64,000 nucleotides of DNA from Empedobacter stercoris (GTDB taxonomy: Bacteria > Bacteroidota > Bacteroidia > Flavobacteriales > Weeksellaceae), in NCBI RefSeq assembly GCF_025244765.1, contig NZ_CP104209.1, positions 2,486,501 to 2,550,500 of the forward strand, written 5' to 3'. Every line of letters begins with the position of its first letter. Within the stretch, counting starts at the first letter, position 1. The notes under the pieces are model-generated. The model was not told where the DNA came from, did no database searches, and saw nothing but the letters and a program-made list of their open reading frames with translations. The position numbers and the translations under genes are program-made. Shown here piece by piece: positions 1 through 7,657 of the stretch.

Positions 1-682
1 AAGGTAACGATTGAATATAGACGACTCCAGGACCTCTTAATGTTGCAAAGAAAACACCTTCTCCTCCAAAAAAAGTATTCTTGATTCCGCCTACAAATTC
101 GATGTCATAATGTACAGATTGTTCAAAACCTACAATACAACCCGTGTCTACTTTCAGAACTTCTCCTGCTTGTAAAACACGACGATATAATGTTCCTCCA
201 GCATGAATAAAAGCCATTCCATCACCTTCTAACTTTTGCATGATAAATCCTTCGCCACCAAAAAGACCAGTTCCTAATTTTTTGTTGAACTCTATTCCAA
301 CCGAAACACCTTTTGCTGCGCAAAGAAAAGCATCTTTCTGACATATAAATTTACCATTTACTTCTGGTAGATCAATCGGAACAATTTTTCCTGGGTATGG
401 TGCCGCAAAGGAAGCTTTCTTTTTTCCTTGTCCATAGTTGGTATAAGACGTCATAAACAAACCTTCTCCAGTTAACATACGTTTTCCAGCATTCAATAAT
501 TTTCCGAAAATTCCGCCACTTTGTTGCGAACCATCACCAAATATAGTTTCCATTTTTACGCCATCATCCATCATCATAAAACTACCTGCTTCAGCTACAA
601 CAGTTTCTTGTGGATCTAATTCAATTTCGACGAATTGCATTTCTTCGCCATATATTTTATAATCTATTTCGTGTGCATTCAT
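1..682 (-). CDS. AIM24 / TIGR00266 family protein (3' end cut by window edge)
   Basis: The reverse strand is open from an ATG at 682 to the window edge, giving 227 residues beginning [16 protein letters not shown]. The chain is glycine-rich and beta-rich, with segments such as [33 protein letters not shown] and [16 protein letters not shown]. This pattern is typical of the AIM24/TIGR00266 family, which folds as a trimeric beta-sandwich. The family's biochemical role is not established in bacteria; the name comes from a yeast mitochondrial protein. There is no signal peptide, so it is probably cytoplasmic. It is divergent from the ferredoxin gene at 829. The C-terminus lies outside the window. 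Family assignment is by recognition of the glycine-rich repeats and is fairly secure. Confidence 0.8.
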   Translation of the reverse strand, partial: MNAHEIDYKIYGEEMQFVEIELDPQETVVAEAGSFMMMDDGVKMETIFGDGSQQSGGIFGKLLNAGKRMLTGEGLFMTSYTNYGQGKKKASFAAPYPGKIVPIDLPEVNGKFICQKDAFLCAAKGVSVGIEFNKKLGTGLFGGEGFIMQKLEGDGMAFIHAGGTLYRRVLQAGEVLKVDTGCIVGFEQSVHYDIEFVGGIKNTFFGGEGVFFATLRGPGVVYIQSLP

Positions 683-800
683 TTTTTAAAATTTTATAGA
701 ATTAGTAGACAAAATACGGATTTCGTAACAAAACTTATTTAAAATTATTATTAAATATTAACCAATGAGGCATATTCTTTTTTTCAAGATAAACAATCCG

Positions 801-808
801 TATTTTTG
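801..808 (+). promoter_or_regulatory. -7 element TATTTTTG of the ferredoxin gene
   Basis: Exact match to the Bacteroidota -7 consensus TAnnTTTG, ending 20 bases before the ferredoxin ATG. No clear -33 box is visible. Confidence 0.5.
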
Positions 809-828
809 TATTACTTGAAAGAACTATT

Positions 829-1161
829 ATGGCAGACATAAAAATAACAATTATAGACAGAGAAGGTGTTTCGCACGAAGTGGATGCACCAACAGATATG
901 AATATGAATATAATGGAGTTAGTTCGTGCTTACGAATTAGCACCAGAAGGAACTATCGGCGTTTGTGGAGGAATGGCGATGTGTGCTTCATGTCAATGTT
1001 ATGTTTTAACTCCAGAAATTTCTTTACCAGAAATGAATCCAGATGAAGATGCAATGTTAGCAGAAGCTTTTAATGTAAAAGAAAACTCAAGATTGGGTTG
1101 TCAGTTACATTTATCGGATGAAATGGATGGATTGGTGATCGAATTAGCACCAGAATATTAA
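829..1161 (+). CDS. 2Fe-2S ferredoxin, adrenodoxin type
   Basis: A 110-residue soluble electron carrier. The cluster-binding cysteines are C46, C52, C55 and C91, in the pattern C-x5-C-x2-C-x35-C (motif CGGMAMCASCQC). This is the vertebrate-type or adrenodoxin-like arrangement rather than the plant type. The protein is acidic and full length for the family, without an Isc operon beside it. It could serve an Fe-S assembly, cytochrome P450-like or biosynthetic redox step; the partner cannot be told from the context. The ATG lies 20 bases after a good -7 box. A weak hairpin with a T-run (1173-1205) follows and separates it from polA. Confidence 0.93.
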   Translation: MADIKITIIDREGVSHEVDAPTDMNMNIMELVRAYELAPEGTIGVCGGMAMCASCQCYVLTPEISLPEMNPDEDAMLAEAFNVKENSRLGCQLHLSDEMDGLVIELAPEY

Positions 1162-1172
1162 ATTTTAGTTTT

Positions 1173-1205
1173 ACGTAGTGCGTGATAAGTTCTACGTTTT
1201 TTTTA
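1173..1205 (+). terminator. Possible weak terminator after the ferredoxin gene
   Basis: A six-base stem, ACGTAG (1173-1178) with CTACGT (1192-1197), is followed by a run of nine T. The stem is short and the loop long, so this is tentative. Confidence 0.35.
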
Positions 1206-1257
1206 TTAAAATATCGTTGAACGTAAAACGTTAGGCGTAATACTTAAAACTTATTAA

Positions 1258-4089
1258 ATGAATCAATTAGATAAAAGACTTTTTTTGTTAGATGCCTATG
1301 CCTTAATTTTTAGAGGTTATTACGCATTTATCAAAAATCCACGAATCAATTCCAAAGGTTTCAATACATCAGCAATTATGGGATTTACCAATTCATTGTT
1401 CGATGTTATTCGTCGTGAGCAACCAACACATTTAGCCGTTGTTTTTGATGTAGGTGAAGCAACTGTACGTACGGTAGATTATGCAGATTATAAAGCAAAT
1501 CGTGATGAAACACCCGAAGCGATTAGAGATGCGGTACCTTATATTCAAGAAATATTAAAGGCACTTTGTATTCCAGTTTTATATGCGCAAGGTTACGAAG
1601 CAGATGATGTAATTGGGACGTTAGCACAGAAAGCCGAGAAAGAAGGTTTTACAACTTATATGGTAACGCCTGATAAGGATTTTGCACAATTGGTTACAGA
1701 TAAGATTAAAATGTACCGACCTGCAGCAAACGGTAAAGGAGTTGAGATTTGGGGAATAGAAGAAGTCAAAGAAAAATTTGATATTGATAGCCCAAGTCAA
1801 GTGATTGATTATCTTGGAATGATGGGTGATGCAGTTGATAACATTCCAGGATTACCAGGTGTAGGAGCTAAAACAGCAAGTAAATATTTGAAAGAATTTG
1901 GATCGATGGAAAATCTTTTAGCGAATACAGATAAACTAAAAGGGAAAGCCAAAGAAAAAATTGAAGAAAATAAAGAACTTGGAATTCTTTCCAAAAAATT
2001 AGCGACAATTTTGACGGATGCACCAATTGAATTTGATGAAGAAGATTTAACCGTTTGTCCACCAGATATAGAAAAAATAACTGAACTTTTTACAGAGTTA
2101 GAATTCCGTAGAATGTTAGAAACAGTCTATAGAATTTATGGATTGGATGCATCTGGAATAATCAAGGAAGCACAGGAAGAAATATCAATTGCAAGTCAAG
2201 AAAACTCTAATCAATCTGCACAACAATCCTTATTTGATTTTACTTCGGATGAAGAAATTGTTCCTCAAAATTCAGCATTCACAGATATTTCAACAACCAA
2301 TCATTTGTATCAATTGATCGATACAAAAAAAGGTCGTGAAATTTTGTTGCGAAATATTCTGAAACAAAAAGAAGTGACATTCGATACAGAAACGACTTCA
2401 CTGGATGCATTGGAAGCAGAATTAGTCGGAATTTCGTTTTCTTGGGAAAAAGGAAAAGGATATTATATACCTTTTTCTACTGATTTTGAAGAAACAAAAA
2501 CGATTATCAATGAATTTAAACCTTTCTTTGAGGACGAAACTATTTCGAAAATTGGTCAAAATTTAAAATATGATATCAAAGTTTTAGACAAATATGACAT
2601 TGTTGTAAATGGTCAAAATTTTGATACGATGATTGCACATTATTTGATTAATCCAGATATGCGTCATAACATGGATGTGTTGTCGGAAACCTATTTGAGC
2701 TATCAACCTGTTTCAATCGAAAGCTTGATTGGAAAAAAAGGGAAAAATCAAAAGAATTTTCGTGATGTTCCGTTGATGGAGCAAACAGAATATGGTGTAG
2801 AAGATTCGGATATTACGAATCAATTGAAAAATCTTTTCGAACCAGAATTAATCAAAGCGAATACACACAAATTGTTCACTGATCTTGAAATGCCGTTGAT
2901 GCAAGTTTTGGCTGATATGGAATTGGAAGGTGTGAATTTAGATGTTCCATTTTTGAAAGAACTTTCTGTAAAGCATGAAGCGAAATTAAGAGAATTAGAA
3001 ACAAAAATTCACCAAGATGCTGGAGAAGAGTTTAATCTTAATTCGCCAAAACAATTAGGAGAAATATTGTTCGATAAGTTAAAATTAGATCCAAAAGCAA
3101 AGAAAACCAAAACTGGACAATATGCAACTGGAGAAGAGATCTTATCGAAACTGAAAGATAAACATCCAATTATTAAGGATATTTTAGAGTATCGTCAATT
3201 ACAAAAATTAAAATCAACTTATATTGATGCGCTGCCAGAATTGGTGAATCCAAAAACGGGTCGCGTGCATACAACGTATGCGCAAACTGTGGCAGCTACA
3301 GGACGTTTGTCTTCTGTAAATCCGAATTTACAAAACATTCCGATTCGTTCGGAAGAAGGACAACAAATTCGTAAAGCTTTTGTGGCGAGAGATGAAAATC
3401 ATGTGATTATTTCTGCCGATTATTCTCAGATCGAATTGCGTTTGATTGCGCAAATGTCAAAAGATCCTGCAATGGTAGAAGCTTTCAAACAAGGAGAAGA
3501 TATTCACGCATCTACAGCAGCAAAAGTATTTAATGTCGCATTAGATGAGGTGACTCGTGAACAACGTAGTCAAGCGAAAACTGTAAACTTTGGAATTATT
3601 TATGGTGTTTCGGCTTTTGGTTTGGCAGAACAAGCGAATATTTCGCGTAAAGAAGCGAAAGTTTTGATTGATGCTTATTACGAAACTTATCCAACATTGA
3701 AAGCGTATATCGAAAAACAAGTGGAGGTTGCGCGCGATCAAGGTTTTGTAGAAACATTGATGGGACGTCGTCGTTATTTGAAAGATATCAACTCAAGAAA
3801 TGCTGTGGTACGCTCGCATGCAGAAAGAAATGCTGTTAATGCACCGATACAGGGAACTGCTGCGGATATTGTAAAAATGGCGATGATTCAAATTCAAAAA
3901 GAATTAAAGAAAAATTACCAAACCAAAATGATTTTACAAGTGCATGATGAGTTAATTTTTGATGTACCTAAAGATGAAATCGAAAAAGTTTCTGAATTAA
4001 TTAAATCAACAATGGAAGCTGCGATGCAAATGGATGTTCCGTTGATTGCCGAAGTTGGTGTTGGTGCCAATTGGTTAGAGGCTCATTAG
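1258..4089 (+). CDS. polA: DNA polymerase I
   Basis: The 943 residues have the full three-domain layout. Residues 1-300 or so form the 5'-3' (FEN-type) exonuclease with helix-hairpin-helix region GLPGVGAKTASKYL. A linker follows, then a 3'-5' proofreading domain at about 345-540 whose DxE motif is intact (D376, E378 in FDTETTSLD). The polymerase domain fills about 560-943, with motif A DYSQIELR (D721) and motif C QVHDEL (D897). The enzyme removes RNA primers and fills gaps during lagging-strand synthesis and excision repair. Length and motifs are normal for the family. Its 3' flank is unusual: a long REP-like hairpin and then a terminator interrupted by an insertion sequence. Confidence 0.98.
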   Translation: MNQLDKRLFLLDAYALIFRGYYAFIKNPRINSKGFNTSAIMGFTNSLFDVIRREQPTHLAVVFDVGEATVRTVDYADYKANRDETPEAIRDAVPYIQEILKALCIPVLYAQGYEADDVIGTLAQKAEKEGFTTYMVTPDKDFAQLVTDKIKMYRPAANGKGVEIWGIEEVKEKFDIDSPSQVIDYLGMMGDAVDNIPGLPGVGAKTASKYLKEFGSMENLLANTDKLKGKAKEKIEENKELGILSKKLATILTDAPIEFDEEDLTVCPPDIEKITELFTELEFRRMLETVYRIYGLDASGIIKEAQEEISIASQENSNQSAQQSLFDFTSDEEIVPQNSAFTDISTTNHLYQLIDTKKGREILLRNILKQKEVTFDTETTSLDALEAELVGISFSWEKGKGYYIPFSTDFEETKTIINEFKPFFEDETISKIGQNLKYDIKVLDKYDIVVNGQNFDTMIAHYLINPDMRHNMDVLSETYLSYQPVSIESLIGKKGKNQKNFRDVPLMEQTEYGVEDSDITNQLKNLFEPELIKANTHKLFTDLEMPLMQVLADMELEGVNLDVPFLKELSVKHEAKLRELETKIHQDAGEEFNLNSPKQLGEILFDKLKLDPKAKKTKTGQYATGEEILSKLKDKHPIIKDILEYRQLQKLKSTYIDALPELVNPKTGRVHTTYAQTVAATGRLSSVNPNLQNIPIRSEEGQQIRKAFVARDENHVIISADYSQIELRLIAQMSKDPAMVEAFKQGEDIHASTAAKVFNVALDEVTREQRSQAKTVNFGIIYGVSAFGLAEQANISRKEAKVLIDAYYETYPTLKAYIEKQVEVARDQGFVETLMGRRRYLKDINSRNAVVRSHAERNAVNAPIQGTAADIVKMAMIQIQKELKKNYQTKMILQVHDELIFDVPKDEIEKVSELIKSTMEAAMQMDVPLIAEVGVGANWLEAH

Positions 4090-4097
4090 ATATATTT

Positions 4098-4213
4098 CGT
4101 CAGTTCGTGTGATTCTGATAAGAATTTTATCGAGAACTAAGAGGAAATATAAATTCGTCTAACTTCTCGATACTATTTTCTTTTTTTTAAAATGAAAATC
4201 ACTCGAAGTGACG
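4098..4213. repeat. REP-like inverted repeat pair behind polA
   Basis: The arm starting CGTCAGTTCGTGTGATT (4098-4114) pairs with AATCACTCGAAGTGACG (4197-4213), agreeing at 15 of 17 positions. The inner arms TATCGAGAACTAAGA (4129-4143) and CTAACTTCTCGATA (4159-4172) also pair. The whole segment can fold into one long imperfect hairpin starting nine bases after the polA stop. It resembles the dispersed intergenic palindromes of flavobacterial genomes. No second copy was seen in this window. Confidence 0.6.
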
Positions 4214-4294
4214 ATAGTAGCATATCAACAATATAGTTTTTAATATAAAAGCGTTACTTTTAGACTGCACCCAAAAGTTTGGACAGATTAAAAA

Positions 4295-5074
4295 TTAATA
4301 ATTATAAAAATGAGTTCGATATTGTATCGGGCTCATTTTATTTAAGTTCGATTTTATTCTATCGTTATTGTAATAGTAAATGTATTGTTTTATTTCTTTT
4401 TTTAGCTCTTCAATAGAATTAAATTTTTGTAAATAAAATAGTTCCGATTTCAGTATTCCGAAGAAATTCTCGATAATAGCATTATCTAAGCAATTTCCTT
4501 TTCTACTCATACTTTGTATGATTCCTTTTTCATTTAATAAAGCTTGATATTGTTTCATCTGATATTGCCATCCTTGATCGGAATGTAATATCAAATCTTT
4601 AGTGTCTTTCGTTATTTTAAATGCCTTTTTAAGCATTTGAGTTACTTGATTAAAAACAGGTCGTTCGCTTAACTCATAGCTGATAATTTCTTGATTGTAC
4701 AGATCCATTATTGGTGATAAATATAGTTTTTTATCTTTTACTTTAAACTCGGTAACATCTGTTACCCATTTTTGGTTGGGTTTATCAGCCTTAAATGCTC
4801 TTTGCAAGATGTTTGGTGCAATCTTTCCTTGTTCTCCTTTGTAAGATTTGTATTTTTTTCTTCGAATCAAACTCTTTAATCCTAAGCTATTCATCAGTTT
4901 AAGAACAGTTTTATGATTGATGATAGTTCCTGATTTTCTTAATTCATCGGTAATTCGTCGATAGCCATATCGCCCTTTATGCTGATGATAAATGGATTTT
5001 ATCTTAAGTTTTAATTCCTCGTATTTATCTGTTTTACTACGTGAAATATGATAGTAAAAGCTGCTTCTAGCCAT
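4295..5074 (-). CDS. IS3-family transposase OrfB (DDE integrase catalytic part)
   Basis: From the ATG this is 259 residues: an HTH_21-like N-terminus (SRSKTDKYEELKLKIKSIY, GRYGYRRITDEL) followed by the rve integrase core. The acidic triad is visible in WVTDVTEF, LILHSDQGWQY and NAIIENFFGILKSE. The same frame is open upstream of this ATG to a stop at about 5204, reading through TWTQAINELRPEFHLNLLLD, and overlaps the end of orfA. It lies in the -1 frame relative to orfA. As in other IS150-type elements, the active transposase is therefore probably an OrfAB fusion made by ribosomal frameshifting in the A-rich stretch near 5140-5165. The ATG-started product is the minimal form. Confidence 0.93.
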   Translation of the reverse strand: MARSSFYYHISRSKTDKYEELKLKIKSIYHQHKGRYGYRRITDELRKSGTIINHKTVLKLMNSLGLKSLIRRKKYKSYKGEQGKIAPNILQRAFKADKPNQKWVTDVTEFKVKDKKLYLSPIMDLYNQEIISYELSERPVFNQVTQMLKKAFKITKDTKDLILHSDQGWQYQMKQYQALLNEKGIIQSMSRKGNCLDNAIIENFFGILKSELFYLQKFNSIEELKKEIKQYIYYYNNDRIKSNLNKMSPIQYRTHFYNY

Positions 5075-5124
5075 ATGTGTACAATCTAAAAGTAAATTTA
5101 GATGAAATTCTGGCCTTAATTCAT

Positions 5125-5661
5125 TTATGGCTTGCGTCCAAGTTTCTTTTGTTTTTCTTCCTCGGCTTGAATTAAGGCATTGAACTTTTTTAAGAGTGCA
5201 ACTTCACAACGTAAACGTTCAATCTCTAACAATAGTTCTTCTTCTCTTGTTAACGGTTGTTTCGATTTTTTAGGTCTACCCTTAGATGTGCTCATAGTCT
5301 TGGGACGGCCTTTTGGTTTGGGTTTTAATCCGTCTATTCCAAAGGTAGCAAAATCTTTTTGCCATTTTATAATAACCGATTCACTTGGAATATTAAATTT
5401 CAAGCGTGCTTCACGCAAACTAAGAAACTGTTTGGTTATAGACTTAATAACTTTCAACTTAAATTCAACGCTATACGTTTGGTTTTTCTTAGGTTCTATA
5501 CCTGAAATTCCTTGATTATGATAATCAGAAACCCATTTCTTTAATAAAGAAGCATGTATATTTTCTTTTTTACTAATTGAACGTATTGTTCGATGTTTTT
5601 CTAAAACTTCTTTCACACAGCGTAACTTAAATGCTACACCATATTTTACTTTTCTTGTCAT
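5125..5661 (-). CDS. IS3-family transposase OrfA (helix-turn-helix DNA-binding part)
   Basis: I start at the ATG at 5661 (MTRKVKYGVAFKL, 178 residues), not at an upstream TTG that lies inside the terminal repeat. Two helix-turn-helix units are visible, IRSISKKENIHASLLKKW and LREARLKFNIPSESVIIKW, typical of tandem IS150 OrfA domains. A basic linker (KPKGRPK) follows. A leucine-rich coiled coil near the C-terminus (LLLEIERLRCEVALLKKF) probably mediates dimerisation. OrfA binds the terminal repeats. Its last 27 codons overlap the open orfB frame, giving room for a -1 frameshift to make OrfAB. Confidence 0.92.
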   Translation of the reverse strand: MTRKVKYGVAFKLRCVKEVLEKHRTIRSISKKENIHASLLKKWVSDYHNQGISGIEPKKNQTYSVEFKLKVIKSITKQFLSLREARLKFNIPSESVIIKWQKDFATFGIDGLKPKPKGRPKTMSTSKGRPKKSKQPLTREEELLLEIERLRCEVALLKKFNALIQAEEEKQKKLGRKP

Positions 5662-5697
5662 AAAAAATGCCCCCAAAAGTGTCTAACTTTTTGGGGG
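5662..5697 (-). promoter_or_regulatory. Inward hairpin with T-run just before orfA
   Basis: On the minus strand the IS right end reads CCCCCAAAAAG, nine loop bases, CTTTTGGGGG, then CA and six T before the orfA ATG. This is a GC-topped hairpin plus T tract pointing into the transposase gene. It could terminate outside transcription entering the element, or hide the orfA start in read-through RNA. Confidence 0.5.
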
Positions 5698-5809
5698 CAG
5701 TGTATTTTTAGTAACGCTTTTTTTGTTAAAATATTTGTAAAATATTCTGATTAACAAAATCTTAACGAGATTAAAATATATCTTTAATTCATTATTGATT
5801 TTATACTAT

Positions 5810-6844
5810 ATGAAGAGACTTATACTACTTTTTACATTATTTGCGATATGTGTAAATGCTCAAATCGTAAATATAAAAATTACAGACTTTTCGAGTAATT
5901 TACCGCTTGATGATGCAGATGTATACTTTAAGAATTCGACAAAGAATTTTGTTTCGGATCAAGAAGGAAAAGCTGTTGTTGATTTGAATAATGTTTTGCA
6001 AAATGATGAATTAATCGTTTCGAAAAAAGATTATCAAGATGCGATAATTAAGGTTTCAGAATTGAAACCAGAAATGATCATCAAACTTGAGAAAGTTTCC
6101 GAAGTTGAGTTGAAAGAAGCTTTTGTTACAAATCTGAAAGCTGAGGATATTTTACAAAAAGTAATCGAAAATTACGATAAGAACTTTAAGGTTGATGAAT
6201 ATTATTTTTTAGTCAACTTTCAACAAGATTTATGGTACAATAAAAATGATAGAGATTTTATTGATGCAGATTTACAATTTAAATTTAAGCGTGGAGATTT
6301 GAAAATCAAATCGAAAGGAAATGTAAATAACGAAATAAAAAGCGGAAGAGAGCCAAATTCAAATATTCGTTTGATTTATTATTTAGAAAGTATTTATTTG
6401 AAAGAAAAATATATTAAGCAATTTTTAGGCTTATTAAAAGAGAAGAAATATGAAGAGGCTAATTTATCATTAACAAAATACGGAGATCGTTTTATTTATG
6501 AAGTTACAATAAAAACAAAGTCAAGAGATTTATTTCTTCTGATCGATAAAGAATCCTTTGCTGTTGTAGAGTTTTATTGGGAAACAAATATTCCCGAAAC
6601 AAAATATTCAGGTAATGAATTTTTAAGAGAAGCGAAAGTTGTTTATAGATATCGACCACACAACGGAAATTGGGTATTAAAGGAAACGTCTGCAATTTGG
6701 AATACTACGTACGAAAAAGATGATATAAAAATAGATTTAGACATGAGTTTTAATATAATTGTAAATGATTATAGTTTAAAACCATTTCCAGAATTCAATA
6801 AATCGGTGAATGAAAAAATGGATATCCGTAGAAGTTTTAAATAA
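5810..6844 (+). CDS. Exported protein with carboxypeptidase-like regulatory domain, function unknown
   Basis: I choose the ATG at 5810 because it starts a clean signal peptide (MKRLILLFTLFAICVNAQ); five codons earlier is an alternative ATG. The mature N-terminus, about residues 18-100, is a beta-sandwich of the CarboxypepD_reg-like type (VNIKITDFSSNLPLDDADVYF). The remaining 240 residues are rich in charged beta strands and match no enzyme I recognise; they contain no obvious metal or catalytic motif. The gene is 18 bases upstream of the GLPGLI-family gene and is probably cotranscribed with it. Both products should be periplasmic or outer-membrane associated. The intervals before it (5725-5809) hold no recognisable promoter. 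Confidence 0.75.
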   Translation: MKRLILLFTLFAICVNAQIVNIKITDFSSNLPLDDADVYFKNSTKNFVSDQEGKAVVDLNNVLQNDELIVSKKDYQDAIIKVSELKPEMIIKLEKVSEVELKEAFVTNLKAEDILQKVIENYDKNFKVDEYYFLVNFQQDLWYNKNDRDFIDADLQFKFKRGDLKIKSKGNVNNEIKSGREPNSNIRLIYYLESIYLKEKYIKQFLGLLKEKKYEEANLSLTKYGDRFIYEVTIKTKSRDLFLLIDKESFAVVEFYWETNIPETKYSGNEFLREAKVVYRYRPHNGNWVLKETSAIWNTTYEKDDIKIDLDMSFNIIVNDYSLKPFPEFNKSVNEKMDIRRSFK

Positions 6845-6862
6845 TAAAAAAATTACAATAAA

Positions 6863-7630
6863 ATGAAAAATATAATTGTAGGAATTACACTGTTTTTAGG
6901 AGTAAATCTTTTGGCTCAATCAGAAAAAGAAAGTATTAGAGCGACGTATAAAGCCGAATTTATTTTTGATTACGAACAATCCAAAGATATGTTTCCCAAA
7001 AATTTACAAGCCGCTTTCAAGTCTGCAATTGACCGAGGTATTTTTGTAGATTTTATTTTAGAAAGTAACAATGTGTTATCTATTTTCAAAGCTGATACGA
7101 AAATAAATAATGCACAAGATGAATCGGATATGGTTTTGCAAGAGATTTTGGATTCTGAAAAAAATCCATTGTACAAAGATTTTTCAAAAAATGAATATTA
7201 TAAACAATTTGATATTAACGTCAAAACGTATTTGGTTAAAGAAAATATACCTGATTTTAATTGGCAATTAACGAAAGAAAAAGCGGTGATTAATGGTTAT
7301 AATGTCGTGAAAGCGATTGGAGAAGATAAGGAAGGAAATACATTTATAGCTTGGTATTCGCCAGAAATAAAGTACAAAGATGGTCCGTATAATTTTGCGA
7401 ATTTGCCAGGTTTGATTCTACAAACTGAAATTATTACACCATATTTCAAAACGATTTTTAAAATTAATCAATTGGAAATTTTGACTAAAAAACTTGATAT
7501 CACTTTACCAACAAAAGGTAAAATCTTAACCTTTCAAGAAATGCAAGATGATTTAAACTCGATAAGAAAATCATCAAATGAGGGTGTAGAAAATAGTTTC
7601 CAAAATAAAAGCGTTACCCATAAAAGGTAA
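6863..7630 (+). CDS. GLPGLI family protein (TIGR01200), exported, function unknown
   Basis: A 255-residue protein with signal peptide MKNIIVGITLFLGVNLLAQ. The family-defining loop appears as FANLPGLILQTEI, and the preceding IAWYSPEI and GPYNFANLPG segments are typical. GLPGLI proteins are Bacteroidota-specific secreted proteins of unknown role, often encoded beside a carboxypeptidase-regulatory-like protein, as here. The last codons (KSVTHKR and the stop) lie inside the terminator hairpin at 7607-7636, so the reading frame runs into the terminator stem and stops in its second arm. Confidence 0.85.
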   Translation: MKNIIVGITLFLGVNLLAQSEKESIRATYKAEFIFDYEQSKDMFPKNLQAAFKSAIDRGIFVDFILESNNVLSIFKADTKINNAQDESDMVLQEILDSEKNPLYKDFSKNEYYKQFDINVKTYLVKENIPDFNWQLTKEKAVINGYNVVKAIGEDKEGNTFIAWYSPEIKYKDGPYNFANLPGLILQTEIITPYFKTIFKINQLEILTKKLDITLPTKGKILTFQEMQDDLNSIRKSSNEGVENSFQNKSVTHKR

Positions 7631-7636
7631 CGCTTT
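7607..7636. terminator. Bidirectional terminator between the GLPGLI gene and the methyltransferase operon
   Basis: Perfect 11-bp stem AAAGCGTTACC (7608-7618) with GGTAACGCTTT (7625-7635) around a six-base loop. It serves two convergent genes. The stem core GCGTTAC is the same as in the terminator split by the IS. Confidence 0.8.
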
Positions 7637-7657
7637 AGTTTTGACTATTTTTTTGAA

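Larger units (their letters stand above)
4261..5704 (-). mobile_element. Complete insertion sequence, IS3 family (IS150-like)
   Basis: Two consecutive minus-strand genes, orfA and orfB, have the IS150-type organisation. The ends are imperfect inverted repeats: left TAGACTGCACCCAAAAG, right (reverse complement) TACACTGCCCCCAAAAA, matching at 20 of the first 25 positions. The flanking triplets TTT (4258-4260 and 5705-5707) fit the 3-bp target duplication usual for IS3 elements, though T-rich flanks make the exact boundary uncertain by a few bases. Both genes are intact and the DDE triad is present, so the element may be active. It lies inside a terminator loop between polA and the next plus-strand gene, disrupting no coding sequence. 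Confidence 0.88.
4247..5724 (+). terminator. polA-side hairpin terminator, split by the IS
   Basis: Left half AAAAGCGTTAC lies at 4247-4257. Right half GTAACGC plus seven T lies at 5711-5724. With the insertion removed the halves form a perfect 11-bp stem (counting the first T residues) with a short T/A loop and a T tail, a strong terminator. The element sits exactly in the loop, so the hairpin arms are now about 1.45 kb apart and presumably not functional. Confidence 0.7.
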
